Shown here: in pieces, positions 33,676 to 46,106 of the stretch
Layout of the letters: every line of letters begins with the position of its first letter
How positions within the stretch are numbered: position 1 is the first letter of the stretch
Assembly (NCBI GenBank): GCA_034359265.1
Contig: CP136890.1
Coordinates: 29,740,501 to 29,804,500, forward strand
Source of the DNA: Canna indica
Lineage: Eukaryota; Streptophyta; Magnoliopsida; Zingiberales; Cannaceae
Length of the DNA stretch: 64,000 bases
Reading direction: 5' to 3'
Made by a program: the position numbers and the translations under genes
The notes under the pieces: model-generated
Databases searched by the model: none
What the model saw: the letters and a program-made list of their open reading frames with translations, nothing else
Told to the model about the DNA's origin: nothing

Positions 33676-36600
33676 AACTTATTTGCAATCCTATCAAGCA
33701 AAGATGGTGGACATGTCACATTTAGAGACAATGCCAAATGTAAGATTGTTGGCATTGGTGACATAGGTATACTCCCTTACCCATACATTAAGAATATTTT
33801 ATTAGTTGATGGGTTAAAACATAACTTAATTAGCATATCATAATTATGTGACAATGGATACATGATTATTTTTGAAGCATTTAAATATATCATTAGAAGT
33901 GCACCTTCAAATGATATCATGTTTATTGGAAATAGGCAAGAAAATGTCCACACCTTAGAATTAAATGTCTTGCTAAATCCCTATGTTAAATGCTTAGTTG
34001 CCATGGAGAATGACTCTTGGTTGTGGCATAGAAGGCTAGGACATGCTAGCATGAGTCTCATCCAAGAGATATCTAGGAAAGAATTAGTTAAAGGCTTACC
34101 CAAGATTAAATTTGAAAAATACAAACTTTGTGATGCATCTCAACTAGGTAAGCAAATCAAATCTTCATTTTATAGCATTAATCAAGTTAGTACATCTAGA
34201 ATTCTTGAGCTTGTGCACATGGATCTCTTTGGTCCATGTGATGTAGCTAGTCTAGGTGGAAAGCTATATTGTTATGTATTAGTTGATGATTTTTCTAGAT
34301 TTACATGGGTTTTCTTTTTGGCCAAGAAAAATGAAACTTTTGAGTTTTTCAAAAAGTTTGCAAAGAAAATTACAAATGAAAAAGGAGTTTCAATTTTAAA
34401 AATTAGAAGTGACAATTGATGGGAGTTTAAAAATGAAAAAATTTCTGTATTTTGTGATGATTTGGGTATTGAACATACATTTTCTTCCCTTAGGACCCCT
34501 CAACAAAATGGGGTGGTTGAGAGGAAGAATAGTACCTTACAAGAGATGAGTAGGACCATGCTATGCGAAAATAATTTGCCTAAGTATTTTTTTGCCGAAG
34601 CCATAAATACCTCTTGCTATGTTCTTAATTGAGTTTTATTAAGACCTAAAATTAAGAAGACACTTTTTGAGCTTTGGAATGGTAAAATCCCAAATGTATG
34701 ATATTTTCATATTTTTGGATGCAAATGTTTTATATTAAATACTAAGGAGAAGTTAGGAAAATTTGATTCTAAATTCGATGAAGGGATTTTCCTAGGTTAC
34801 TCCATTAATTCTAAGGCATATAGAGTTTACAATTGTAGAACCATGATTGTTGAAGAATCCATGCATGTCACGTTTAATGAAACTAATGATTCTTTTAGAA
34901 ATGTGAAGATTGTGAATGTAGGTGAGGAACTTGAGGATCTCACACTTCATGATAAAGAAGTGGAGGATGAAGATAATGAGGAAACCCAACATGAAGAACC
35001 GTCATCCTCGAATCTACCTCAAGTTGAAGATGAAGAAGAAGAAGCTCTACCACCTCTCCCTAAAGGATATCGATTGGTAAAGGTTCATCCAATGGACCAA
35101 GTCATTGGAGAACCTTCAACGGGAGTGGTAACGCATTCTAAACTCAAGAATGTTTGTCAATATGTAGCTTTTGTATCTCAAGTAGAGCCTAAGAACATTA
35201 AGGAAGCAATAGAAGATGAGTTTTGGGTACTAGCTATGCAAGAAGAACTCAACTAATTTACTAGAAATGATGTATGGAACTTAGTGTCTAGACCTAGTGA
35301 ACAAACTATAATTGGAACTAAAATGAGTATTTAGAAATAAGCTAGATGAAGAATGATTAGTTATTAGAAACAAAGTTAGGTTAGTGGCACAAGGATACAA
35401 TCAACAAGAAGGGATAGATTATAATGAAACGTATGCTGCCGTAGCTATATTAGAAGCAATTAGAATGCTTTTGGCATATGCTAGCTTTAAGGGTTTTAAA
35501 CTTTTTCAAATGGACGTAAAAAGTGCATTTTAAAATGGTTTCATTAATGAAGAAGTCTATGTTGAACAACCCCTCGGATTTGAAAGTTTTGAGTTTCCAA
35601 ACCATGTTTTCAAACTTAAAAATGCATTAGATGGTTTAAAACAAGCTCCTAGGGCTTGGTATGAAAGGCTTTCAATTTTTTCAATCGAACAAGGTTTTAA
35701 TGTTGGAAAAGCCGATGTTTCACTTTTCATTAAGCATCATGAAAATGATATGTTATTAGTTCAAATTTATGCTAATGATATAATTTTTGGTGCTACTAAT
35801 GAAATGCTTTGTAAGTGGTTTGCTAAATGTATGCAAGATCAGTTTAAAATGAGCATGATGGGAGAGCTCTCCTTCATGCTTGGTCTCCAAATCAAGCAAA
35901 CCAACAAAAGAATCTTCATCAATCAAGCCAAGTACACAAAGGAGCTCATCAAAAGGTTTGGGATGAATGAAGCCAAGATAGCTTCTACACCTATGAATGC
36001 ATCCATCAAGCTTGACAAAGATGAAGAGGGCATTAAAGTTGACGAAAAATGATATCGAGGTATAATTGGTAGTCTTCTTTACTTAACCGCAAGTAGACCC
36101 GATATCATGTTTGGTATTTGTGTATGTGCTGGGTTTCAATCTTGCCCTAAAATGTCTCATTTAAGTGCGGTAAAATGCATATTGAGATATTTAAAGGGCA
36201 TGGTTGACTTAGGACTATGGTATCCATGTCATACATCTTTTGATTTAATCGATTTTTCGGACGCTGATTTTGTCAGATGTAAAGTAGATAGAAAAAGCAC
36301 TAGTGGGTGTTGTCAATTCTTAGAAGCGAGTCTTGTTTCTTGGTTCTCAAAGAAACAAAACTCAGATGCACTTTCAACTACCGAAGCGGAATACATCGCT
36401 GCGGCTAGTTGTTGTGCACAAGTCCTTTGGATGAAACAAACCCTTTTAGACTATGGACTTAAGTATTCTTGCATACCTATTCTTTGTGATAATACTAGTG
36501 CAATAAATTTAACAAAGAATCCAATTTTACACTCTAGAACTAAGCATATTGACTTAAGGCACCATTTTCTTAGGGATAATGTAACTAAGGGGAATATATC

Positions 36601-36718
36601 AGTAGAATTTGTATCCACCGATAAACAACTTGTCGATATATTTACAAAACCCTTAGTTGAAGAAAATTTTACAAATTTTAGGATGCAATTAGGAATTTGT
36701 GCTTTTCCTAGTAGTTAA
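33676..36718 (+). pseudogene. Sirevirus pol (protease rest, integrase, RT, RNase H)
   Basis: Continues the protease interrupted by the nested element (ILLVDGLKHNLISIS at 33796-33840). Pre-integrase SWLWHRRLGHASMSLIQ is at 34015. The integrase core has LVHMDLFGPC, VDDFSRFTWVFFL and IRSDN followed by a stop where IRSDxGGEF is expected. Then comes TPQQNGVVERKN. RT follows, with KQAPRAWYERLS and YANDIIFG; the first aspartate of the usual YVDDIIFG is changed to asparagine. The SDADF and KHIDLRHHFLRD blocks of RNase H lie at 36250 and 36540. More than six stops or frameshifts are present (34418, 34632, 34700, 35254, about 35330, 35532, 36050). It ends at 36716-36718. Confidence 0.88.
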
Positions 36719-36719
36719 A

Positions 36720-37195
36720 ATGTTCTTCAAAACTTATATGTGTTTCAAAACTTGCATTCTATAAAAGTATCATCACACTTATGTAATGCTCTATAGTGGG
36801 GCATTGTGACTTATTGATGTTTGCCTTCTATAGGCTTACATTAATAGGAAGGACTATAGTGGTAGATGATACTTGGTTTTATGGTTTTCTTGGTTTTTAT
36901 GATGAAACTCATTAATTGTACCTTAATTCTTACCCTTTTTAATTGATGTCAAAAGGGGGAGAAAAAGAAAAGTCACACTTGATTTTCACAATGCATATAG
37001 TTAGGGGGAGTTACAAAAATAATATGCACATTGATAGGGGGAGCATATGGTGAGTTATAAGCTTTTGTATGCATATGTTGAGTTTTATATCTTGTATACC
37101 TTAACTCACAAATGCCTTAACTCAAACTCACAAAAAATATGCATACGTTTTCTTAAATTCCTTGTTATGTTTGTCATCATCAAAAAGGGAGAGAT
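36720..37195 (+). other. Sirevirus 3' noncoding region and polypurine tract
   Basis: Contains TTAGGGGGAG, GATAGGGGGAGC and the terminal AAAAAGGGAGAGAT purine tracts. There is no third ORF in this copy, unlike the minus-strand element. Confidence 0.75.
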
Positions 37196-38621
37196 TGTTG
37201 GCTTAAGGGTCTCTCTTTAGCTTCCATCTTCATTTTGATGATAACAAACATGTATTTAATTTATGTGTGAAGTTTGGAGTTCAGGTTGATGTTGTGATAA
37301 GAATGCTAACTTCATTCGGAGAAATGAAAGGAAAGATCATCAAGAAACGATAGAAAAGAACGTCAAAGAAAGGCTCAGGTATAAATTAAGTAGAAATCAT
37401 GTAATATACCCCTAGAATGATTTTATCCCAAGCAAAATTGTAAAGTTATCCAAGTTGAAACTTGGTAACTAACCCCCAAAAAGCCATGTAACAAATTCAA
37501 TGTAAAAATCAGCCTCAGCCTGAGTTTGGTCGACCGATCGATCAATCAAACAAGGTAGATCTTTGGCAGCAGCCAATTCGGTCAACCAAATGTTGCAAAA
37601 AAGTGGTAGTAGCCATTCGGTCGACCTGTCGGTCGACCGAAATTGGTGAAGAAATCGCAGAAGGCTGCGTCGATCGACCGATCGAAGACAGAATTTGGCA
37701 GAAGGGTCATCGGTCGACTGAATCAAAAATCACAAAGCCACGACCCCGGCTTCACTACATCGGTCGATTGGATAATCGACTAGATTTAGGATGGATGAAA
37801 TTATGACTCCTTCGGTCGATCGAACAATGCTAAAAAACCACAGAAAGGATAGCAGTCGATCGGTCGGTCGACCGACAATCAACCGAACGACTGAACGATT
37901 GTAACGGCTATTTTTCTACCCGTTGAGTCGTCGTTCAGCTGAGGGGTTATAAATACCCCTCACCCACCTTCTTAAAAGCTTCATAGAAAAATTATTGAGC
38001 AATCATACAAGCGATTAAAAGCCTTCAAAGTGATCATTTTTCTGCACCCCAAATTTTTGTCAAAATCCGCCTCAAGCGCCTGCTTTCCTCAACTCTGCTA
38101 CAACTCGAGTCTATTATCTGACAAGTTGAAGAAGTGAAGGCTTGGGAAAAGAGCTTTGGTTTTTGTTTCTATTCTTAAGCTCTTTTACATTGTATTTGAA
38201 GTTTTATTTCAAACTGATTTTCCATCTGTAATAGCTGCTAGGTGTGCTAGGAAAACACTTAGGGGAAACTTTGTAGAATTGTGTTTTACCTAGGTGAATA
38301 GGTTTAAGGGGTTCTCAGAATGGTGAGAAGAGTGTCCTCATTATATTCAAAGGGAAACACAAACTCTATAAAGTAGTGGTTAGAAATCCTTGGTGAGGAG
38401 CCAAGGTAGTGGAGTAGGCAGTTGGCCGAACCACTATAATTCATCTTATCTGCATTGCTTTCGATATTTGCTCATTATTGTTCTTGACATTTGATCACAT
38501 TTATTGTTAAGATACATTTGCTTTGATTAAAGTTAAATTGAGTAAAAAGAAATTTTGAGTAAATCTAAAAGGGGGCAGACACTATTCAACCCCCCCTTCT
38601 AGTGTCGGATTTCCTACAACA
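37196..38621 (+). repeat. Sirevirus 3' LTR
   Basis: TGTTGGCTTAAGG...CCTACAACA, collinear with 23093-24551 but with a shorter palindrome block. Followed by the GTTTC duplication. Confidence 0.92.
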
Positions 38622-38719
38622 GTTTCCTTTAGCATTTTGTTCGTCTTTATGTTTTTTTTTCTATTTAACTCAATTATTTGCATCCAATAAATGTTCGAAG
38701 AGGATCATAAGTAATAAAA

Positions 38720-39160
38720 TATGATGTTAATTTAATGGGAAGGCATCTAGGAGCCTAGAAACCATCTCTAATCTTAAAAGGAATATGTTAATACATAAAC
38801 AATTTTGCATCATCAGCTCCACTGCCTCTTCCTTAGCAGCTCCTCTAATAGCCTGTAAAAGCTCATCAGCTCCCTCCCTCACTCCCATAAAGAGCCTGTA
38901 GAAGCTCATCAGCTCCCCTGTCTCTTTCTATTTAACTCAATTTAATGGGAAGGCTTCCCAAATACTCCACTGCCTCTTCCTTAGCCTGTAAAAGCTAAGG
39001 AAGAGCTTGTAAAAGCTCATCAATTCCACTACCTCTTTCTATTTAACTCAATTTAATGGGAAGGCTAGCCAAATACTCCACCGCCTCTTCCTTAGCAGCT
39101 CCTCTAATAGCTTGTAAAAGCTCATCAACTCCCTCCCTCACTCCTATAAAGAACTACTGG
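38720..39160 (-). repeat. Tandemly duplicated ORF fragment inside CACTA
   Basis: Repeated blocks such as CTCTTCCTTAGCAGCTCC...AAAGCTCATCA (about 38825 and 39085) and TTTCTATTTAACTCAATTTA (about 38925 and 39035). On the minus strand a unit encodes GVREGADELLQAIRGAAKEE. There are at least two full and one partial copies. The protein is not recognised and may derive from a CACTA accessory gene. Confidence 0.65.
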
Positions 39161-40089
39161 AACATGTAAAAGAAGACAATTAACAAGTACAATTATTATA
39201 TTAATTACAAGTAATCGAATCAGAATCATAGTGTTAAATTACTAGATGAGTCAGTTATCATTACTTGCATTTGATTTACAAGAAGTATTTGATTTACTGG
39301 GGGTAGTTGACTGACTGACTCATGATGTAGAATGCCAAAATCTATTAGGTATACTTTACCAACAATAACTATATTATGTAGATTAAAGTATACTCATGGA
39401 TAAAAGTTTTTTTCTATAGATATTAATACACGAATGAAAGATTCAACTTGATGATATAGAATAAATTTGAAGATTAATATATTCATAAATAATTTTGTAA
39501 GATGAAATCGATTTTTTAGTTGAATTGCATAATGACAATAGATCGATTTGAAGTGCAAAGATATTTAGGACAAACTTCTAAGTTATGAACTTAATGAGTC
39601 AAGCCACCAAATGCAGACATGAGACATGGATTGATGGAGAATGAATTAGATACAATTCATGTACCACACGATATTTGCGTGACTTCTTCCCTTATTCTTT
39701 CCAATTTTTTACTGTTGTAGTTAGTATACTTGTTTTGATTACATAGTTGAACATTTATAGTTAAATAGTGCTGGAAGCATAGTTGAGCATTAGATAATTT
39801 AGTTACAAACTTGGTATTCCTCATTTCATTGCCTCATTGTTTCTTTTGTTTTTACATGCAGGTAAAAAGGATCAAGTGCAAGAATTAGCTCCTTGGAAAA
39901 AATTATCTTATGTATTTTTGAAACTTTGAAACTTTGAAACAATGTAAATATTTGACTAGCACAATGTATTTCGAAATTACTTGTATACAATGGTTTCTTA
40001 TGTGTGTGGAATTCAATGATGTGTGATTTCAAAAATTATTTTTAAGATTTCGTGTGAATTATCAAATTATCTTATATGTGATTTCATGA
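39161..40089. other. CACTA interior, unassigned
   Basis: AT-rich, with no recognised feature. Confidence 0.4.
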
Positions 40090-40400
40090 TTTGATTTTGT
40101 TGGTAATTCCAACGGTTATCAACAAAAATTATTTGTTGATAATACCAATGCTAGTGGACATTGTTGGTATTATCGACAGATATTTATCCATTAGTATTAC
40201 CAACGATATATGTATCTATTGGTATTACCAACAAAAGAAAATATTTGTCTGTATCACCAACATATTAATTAAAATCCGTCGGTATTACCGAGGAGCCTTT
40301 AATTTACCGAGGGATTTTACCAATAGATAACGTGGTAGACGGATTTTTGGGTATTACCGACGGATTTGGTCCGTTGGTGATACCCTGTTTTCTTGTAGTG
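40090..40400. repeat. CACTA 3' subterminal repeats and TIR
   Basis: Multiple TATTACCAAC/TTGGTATTA and ACCGACGGA words leading into the terminal TGTTTTCTTGTAGTG. Confidence 0.88.
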
Positions 40401-40634
40401 GTAGACGCACGTCCATTTAATAACGTGGATCCTCAGACGCCAGCTAGACGTGCGAGACGTGAGAAGAAACGACCTCAACGATTCGATGATTTCATGATGT
40501 AAAGAAGGCCACGTGGAATACGCGTATTGGCCATAGTGATGAATAGATAATGTATAAATAATGTAGTTGTTGATGATTGGAGGATATGAAATGAGAAATC
40601 AACTCCTTCTTCGTCTTCGTCTTCTTCTCTTCTC

Positions 40635-40688
<54 letters not shown>

Positions 40689-40703
40689 CTTGATCTTGTG
40701 ACA
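40401..40703 (+). repeat. Chromovirus 2 5' LTR, right piece
   Basis: Resumes with GTAGACGCACG (including the duplicated GTA) and ends CTTGTGACA. It has a TATA-like GTATAAATAATG at about 40550 and a long (CT)n tract at 40640-40684. Confidence 0.9.
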
Positions 40704-40704
40704 A

Positions 40705-40721
40705 ATTGGTGCTTTCATTGT
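40705..40721 (+). other. Primer-binding site
   Basis: ATTGGTGCTTTCATTGT immediately after the LTR end. The matching tRNA was not determined. Confidence 0.65.
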
Positions 40722-40758
40722 CTCAAACTCCACCTCCTACACGACTTCGGCGCCAACA

Positions 40759-43700
40759 ATGGAGACTCGGGGACAAGCAGTAGTAGAGTCCCTCAAGATG
40801 TTTCATGAGACTAGAGCTCGCCATGATCAAATCCTGGGGACGTTGCAAGCGAGCTTGGAAGCGCAGCAACAAACTTTAGAGTTGCATCGACAATCAATGG
40901 AAACTCAACAAAAACTCCTGCAAAATGTAAACTCTCAAATCTCGATTTTAAATACTCAGCTAGTTCAATTTTTTTGAGTTGCATCGGAGGGAAGGGGATG
41001 AAGATTAATTTCCTTTTCCACCAAAGCCACCTCAGATTGAGTTGCCGATCTTCAATGGCAGTGACGCGGAGGATTGGATCGACTCCGCCAAAGATTTTTT
41101 TGAGTTCTATGCCACTGAAGATCAGCATCAGGTGACGATGGCATCTTTTCGAATGGAAGGCACCGCGAAATGATGGTTTCGATGGATGCAGCGTCGCAAA
41201 CAATTGGCGGGATGGTGGCATTTGGTTGAAGCCATTCGTCGTAGATTCGAGCCTACAGATCTGGAATTACCTGAGGGTCAACTTACAAAACTAATCCAGT
41301 TGACATCGGTAGAGGAGTATGAAGGGAGATTTGAGGATATGGCTTTAAGAACAACTCAATTATCCGAGACTTTCCTTATTAATTGTTTTGTATCAGGCTT
41401 GCGACCTAACATCAAAACTGAGATACTAACTCAGCAGCCAACTTCAATGCATGAAGTGGTGACAATGGCAAAATGCTATGAAGCCAAAATAGCAGCGGCA
41501 AAAAAATTTCAACACATCAAACAAAAGCCCGCCATTATTGCCAACTCCTAGTTCGAGAATGGTTTCGCCAGGCTTTGCTGACAAAACGATAGTGGGAACT
41601 CCTTCAGGTGCTCGAACAATGAACAACAGTCAGGCCAAGGGTAATAGGCCAGGTCCTCATCGAATTACCTTTGCGGAAGCACAAAAGCGATGAGAACAAG
41701 GATTGTGTTATTATTGCGACGAAAAGTTCGCTTGGGGACATCGATGTAAGGCACCTCAATTATCCATGTTAGATGACGGACCAACTCAGGATTGCGATGA
41801 GGAACCGATTACAAAAAGCTCTGAACCCACAACTGACGAAGGTGAAGTCGATTCTTGTGAACAATCTTTCATTTCCTTTAATGCATTATCAAGCTGCTTC
41901 TTGCCAATGAATCTGAGATTTAGAGGGACCATTGGGGGCCGCAATGTACAAATTCTTTTGGATGGGGGAAGCACCCATAATTTCATTCAAGGACGGGTTG
42001 CCAAGCATCTGGGTTTGAAGGTCGAGCCGGCACCAAACTCTGGCGTCATGGTCGGAATGGGGCTCGAGTTCACAGTGAGGGAATCATCAAACAACTTTCC
42101 ATGACAGTGGAAGGGACAACCATCACAACTGATTTTTATGTGCTGCTGATCAAAGGGTCTGAGGTAATTTTGGGGGTGGCTTGGATGGCCACTCTTGGGC
42201 GAGTATTGATGAACTATGCTCAGTTAACGTTCGAATTCCAACTGGGAGATCAGAAACATTTGTGGAAGGGGGAGTCAGGATGTCATGTTGAACCAATACA
42301 TGGCCATACATTGAGGAGAATGTATGGAACCCAAGCTATTGCAGAGCTCTGTCACCTGGAATTATGGAATGTTCACCAAACAACAACTGAACCAGAGCAG
42401 GTAGAAATTAATGAGTTGCTCAAAAAATATTCGGCAGTCTTCACTAAACCTCAGGAGCTTCCTCCAAGCAGGAGTACTCACCACATAATTCACTTGTTGC
42501 CTAGTCAATTGCCTGTCAATGTGCGCCCATACCGGTATCCACATTATCAAAAAAATAAGATAGAACGTCAGGTGTGAAGCATGCTTCAAGATGGCATTAT
42601 ACAACACAACACTAGTCCTTTCTCTTCACCGATGCTATTGGTGAAGAAGAAAGATGGAACCTGACATTTTTGTGTAGATTGTCGAGCTCTCAATGCGGTA
42701 ACTATCAAAGATCATTTTCCAATTCCGTCTGCAGACGAGCTTTTTGATGAACTAGGAGGTGCCAAAATCTTTTCAAAGCTCGACTTACTTTCGGGATATC
42801 ACCAGATAAGGGTGCAAGCAGAAGACATTGTGAAAACAGCATTTCAGACACATGAAGGGCATTACGAGTTTCTAGTTATGGCGTTATGCCCTTCGACTTA
42901 ACAAATGTGTCTGCAACATTTCAGGACACTATGAACCGTGTGTTTCAACCTCTCCTCAGGAAATTCGTGCTGATTTTTTTCGATGACATATTGGTATATA
43001 GCAAGAGCTATGGGGATCACTTGCATCATTTGTAGATTGTTCTACGAGTGCTTCGATCTCATGGGCTGGTAGTGAAGAGAGCTAAATGTTTCTTCGATTG
43101 CACAACCATTGAATACTTGGGGCATTTTCTTTCTGAGGTAGGACTGCAGGTTGATCCTAACAAGGTCCAAGCTATTCAATCATGCCAAAGACCTGACAAT
43201 GTCAAGGGAGTAAGAGGCTTCCTCGGATTGGCAGGATATTATAGGTGTTTCATTAAAGGTTTCGCAAGTATCGCAGCTCCTCTTTCAGACTTACTGCGTA
43301 AGGATGCCTTTGAGTGGACTGAACAGGCTCAACATTCCTTTGATCGATTGAAAGAACTACTTAGTCAGGCTCCAGTGTTGACCTTACCTGATTTTAATAA
43401 AACCTTCTAAGTTGAAACTAATGCCTCGAGTTTGGGTGTAGGGGATGTATTAATGCAGGAAGGCAAACCAGCTGCCTATTATAGCTAGAAGCTATCGCCA
43501 AGGATGCAAGCATCCCCGGCCTGTCACCGAGAAATGTATGCCATTACCCAAGCAATTGGCAAATGGTGACAGTATCTACTCGGGCAGCGCTTCATCATTA
43601 TAACCGACCAAAGAGCTCTGAAGGAGATGACAACCCAGACCATGCAGACTCCAGAGCAGCAAAGATGGGTGATTAAACTCTTGGGATATGATTTTGAAGT

Positions 43701-45321
43701 CAAGTACCGAACCGGAAAGCTCAATGTTGTAGCAGACGCCCTCTCAAGGCAGTTCACCAGCCAATACATGTCACTAATCCAACCAGTTTATGGACTACTA
43801 GAAGACATAAAGAGGATTAACCGAGAAGACCCGGAGTTGCAAACTTTAAAACAAAAGTCGAAGCAAGTGATGATGACAGCGATAGGATCACCATACATGA
43901 CGGTATAGTGCTCAATAAGAAGAAATTTATGGTACCGAATGATAAAATTTTGAGAATTATGATCCTAAGGGAATACCATAGTTCAATATTAGGGGGACAT
44001 TCGGGAACAAATCGGACATACCGACGGATTGCGGTGAGCTTCTACTGGCAAACAATGTGCCGAGACGTTGAATCATTTGTCCGTGAATGTCCGATATGCC
44101 AAAGAATGAAGGTTGAGAAATTGTCACCAGCGGGGTTGTTGTAGTCATTGCCTATTCCTGATGAAGTTTTCGAGGATATCGCAATGGACTTCATCACTAA
44201 CCTTCCCATCTCAGAGGGGAAGACCGACATTCTGGTGGTCATTGATCGACTGACCAAATACTATCATTTTCTGGCTCTACCAAGAAATTATACTAGTGAG
44301 CGGGTTGCTAAGGCATTGGTAGAAGGAGTCATCAAGCTTCATGGCGTACCACGATCAATTGTCAGCGACAAGGATGGACATTTCATTGGAAGCATATGGC
44401 GGGAGATACCTAAACTACATGGGATTGCGCTTAAATTTAGCTCGGCGTACCCATCCTCAGACAGATGGACAAACCAAGGCTTTAAATCGCTGCTTAGAAA
44501 TGTACTTACGGAGTTTTGTTTCTGAGGAACCTTCAACCTGGGCGAGGTACTTACGATGGGCAGAATTTTGGTATAACACTTCATACCAGTCGTCGGCTGG
44601 CATGTCGCCATATAAAGCATTATATGGCCGGGAGCCACCTACACTTCTACAATACCTTACAGGGTCTGCAAACAATCCATCAGTCGACAAAGAGTTAAAC
44701 CGAAGAGATGAGGTGCTCCGCTAACTCAAAGAAAATTTAACTCGTGCACGACAACGCATGAAGTCGCAAGCAGATAAGCATCACATAGAAGTGTCCTACA
44801 ACGTCGGTGAGTGGATCTACATTAAGTTACAACCCTACCGCCAATTGTCATTGAGGTTGAGAAAGAATCAGAAGTTGGGACCAAAGTTTTTGGCCCTTTT
44901 CAGATACTGAAGAAAGTAGGATAGGTTGCCTACCAACTGGAATTGCCTTCTACGGCTAAAATCCATCCAGTGTTTCACGTATCTGTGCTCAAGTCATGCC
45001 AAGGTCAACCTGACGTCCAGATTACTCCCATTTCACTGCTTTGATCGGTTACAGAAAAGAAGTGAACTGGAGAACTCGTCGTCGTCGAATAACAACGAAG
45101 AGGAGACTACTGAAGCAGAAGCAGATATAGGTAACCTTGAGGACAATGTTATTTTCGAAGGAAGGGCCAATGTCACGAGCCATGCACCTGACTCACTTGA
45201 CGACGGTGAAGATGCAGGCATAGACGCACGTCCATTCAATGACGTAGATCCTCGGACGCCAGCTGGACGTGCGAGACGTGAGAAGAAGCGACCTCAACGA
45301 TTCAACGATTTCGTGATGTAA
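40759..45321 (+). pseudogene. Chromovirus 2 gag-pol polyprotein, decayed
   Basis: Gag starts at ATG 40759 with a glutamine-rich coiled coil, followed by ELPIFNGSDAEDWIDSAKDFF and the retrotransposon gag core (to 41551). Zinc knuckle CYYCDEKFAWGHRC is at 41705. Protease is LLDGGSTHNF near 41955, where DSGSTHNF is usual. Reverse transcriptase (42600-43010) has [26 protein letters not shown] and FFDDILVYS. RNase H (43400-43760) ends GKLNVVADALSRQ. The integrase HHCC and core (43960-44530) include HSGTNRTYRRI, CPICQRMK, MDFITNLP and a degenerate SSDRWTNQ block. The C-terminal frame has HPVFHVSVLKSC and then LEDNVIFEGRANV, and runs about 150 nt into the 3' LTR before stopping at 45321. Many stops and frameshifts are present. 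Confidence 0.88.
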
Positions 45322-45470
45322 AGAAGGCCACGTGGAATACGCATATTGGTCGTAGTGATGAATAGAGAATGTATAAATAATGTAGTTGCTGACGATTGGA
45401 GGATATGAAATGAGAAATCAACTCCTTCGTCTTCCTCTTCTTCTTCTCTTCTTCATTTTTTCTCTCAGAA

Positions 45471-45505
<35 letters not shown>

Positions 45506-45514
45506 CTTGTGACA
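45171..45514 (+). repeat. Chromovirus 2 3' LTR
   Basis: TGTCACGAGCC...CTTGTGACA, 344 bp, uninterrupted. It provides the empty-site sequence for the CACTA insertion. A (CT)n tract is at 45477-45502. Confidence 0.92.
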
Positions 45515-45631
45515 CAGTGTAGTTTCTTTTTTCCTTTGAGATCAACCAGTTATAACGGTAGAAAATATATAAAATCTTAAATATTTAATTAGTTTTTGTT
45601 TCTTTCTCTTCTTCTATGTTTGTAGTTCAGA

Positions 45632-46106
45632 TAGGGATGGTAGTGGATCGAATATAGTGTAGATTTTGCATTATCTGCATCCGCTATGGCTATAGATATT
45701 TATATCCATATTCGCACTATATTTAGATGTGAATATCCACACCACATTCAAATGCAGATATCTGCATCGCATCTGCATCTGCATTGCAATTAATAAAAAT
45801 TAATAAATAATATATTTAATAAAAATATAATAACTTACATTGTTAAAATTCATAACAATTAGTAACTTACTAGGATTTCATATGTGATTTACTATAAAAT
45901 ATATCTACATAATATATATATTATGTAACTTATATATGGGTAAAATAGTAATTATCTATACGCAAATAATGCAGTGCGGATATGGTGCGAATGTTCATCC
46001 ACGCATATTAAAAAAATTTAAATTCATATCCATTTTTAGGATACATATTGGATACGGTGCGAATGTGATTTTTACTCTGCAGATGTGGATAAAATTATCA
46101 TCCCTA
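45632..46106. mobile_element. hAT-like MITE (475 bp)
   Basis: Terminal inverted repeats TAGGGATG(G/A)TA at 45632 and at 46096-46106. The 8-bp flanks AGTTCAGA and AGTTCATG match at six of eight positions, the size expected for hAT. The interior holds short GCATCTGCATC / GCGGATA words and no coding sequence. Confidence 0.65.

Larger units (their letters stand above)
22821..38621 (+). mobile_element. Composite Sirevirus-type Ty1/copia element (three LTRs)
   Basis: The structure is a truncated LTR (22821-22898), a 3'-internal piece with polypurine tract (22899-23092), a full LTR (23093-24551), an internal region (24552-37195) and a full LTR (37196-38621). The 5-bp target-site duplication GTTTC flanks the outermost ends (22816-22820 and 38622-38626), so the whole array occupies a single insertion site. 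Lineage follows from tRNA-Met primer site, 1.4-kb LTRs with palindromes, two gag zinc knuckles and an RT region containing MSMMGELSFMLGLQIKQ. The internal region is interrupted by another copia element at 26293-33670. Confidence 0.9.
17710..40400. mobile_element. CACTA DNA transposon carrying nested retrotransposons
   Basis: Left terminus CACTACAAGAAAACA at 17710-17724. The right terminus at 40386-40400 is its reverse complement TGTTTTCTTGTAGTG. Inner TIR similarity continues through TCACCGACGGA / TCACCAACGGA. The 3-bp target-site duplication GTA is at 17707-17709 and 40401-40403, and the empty site is seen in the right LTR of the host gypsy element. Without the 15.8-kb Sirevirus the CACTA is about 6.9 kb. 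Subterminal ACCGACGGA/ACCAACGG words occur at both ends. The interior holds a captured ABCB1-like fragment, a transposon-protein relic and two unusual repeat clusters. No intact transposase was found, so it is probably non-autonomous. Confidence 0.93.
17658..45514 (+). mobile_element. Ty3/gypsy chromovirus 2, split by a CACTA insertion
   Basis: The left LTR starts TGTCACGAGCC at 17658 and is interrupted at 17709/17710 by a CACTA element ending at 40400. It resumes at 40401 and ends at 40703. Primer site, gag-pol and the right LTR (45171-45514) follow. The right LTR shows the uninterrupted sequence across the insertion point, which proves the split. The 5-bp flanks are CAATA and CAGTG, which differ at two A/G positions. 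They may be a decayed duplication. Confidence 0.9.
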
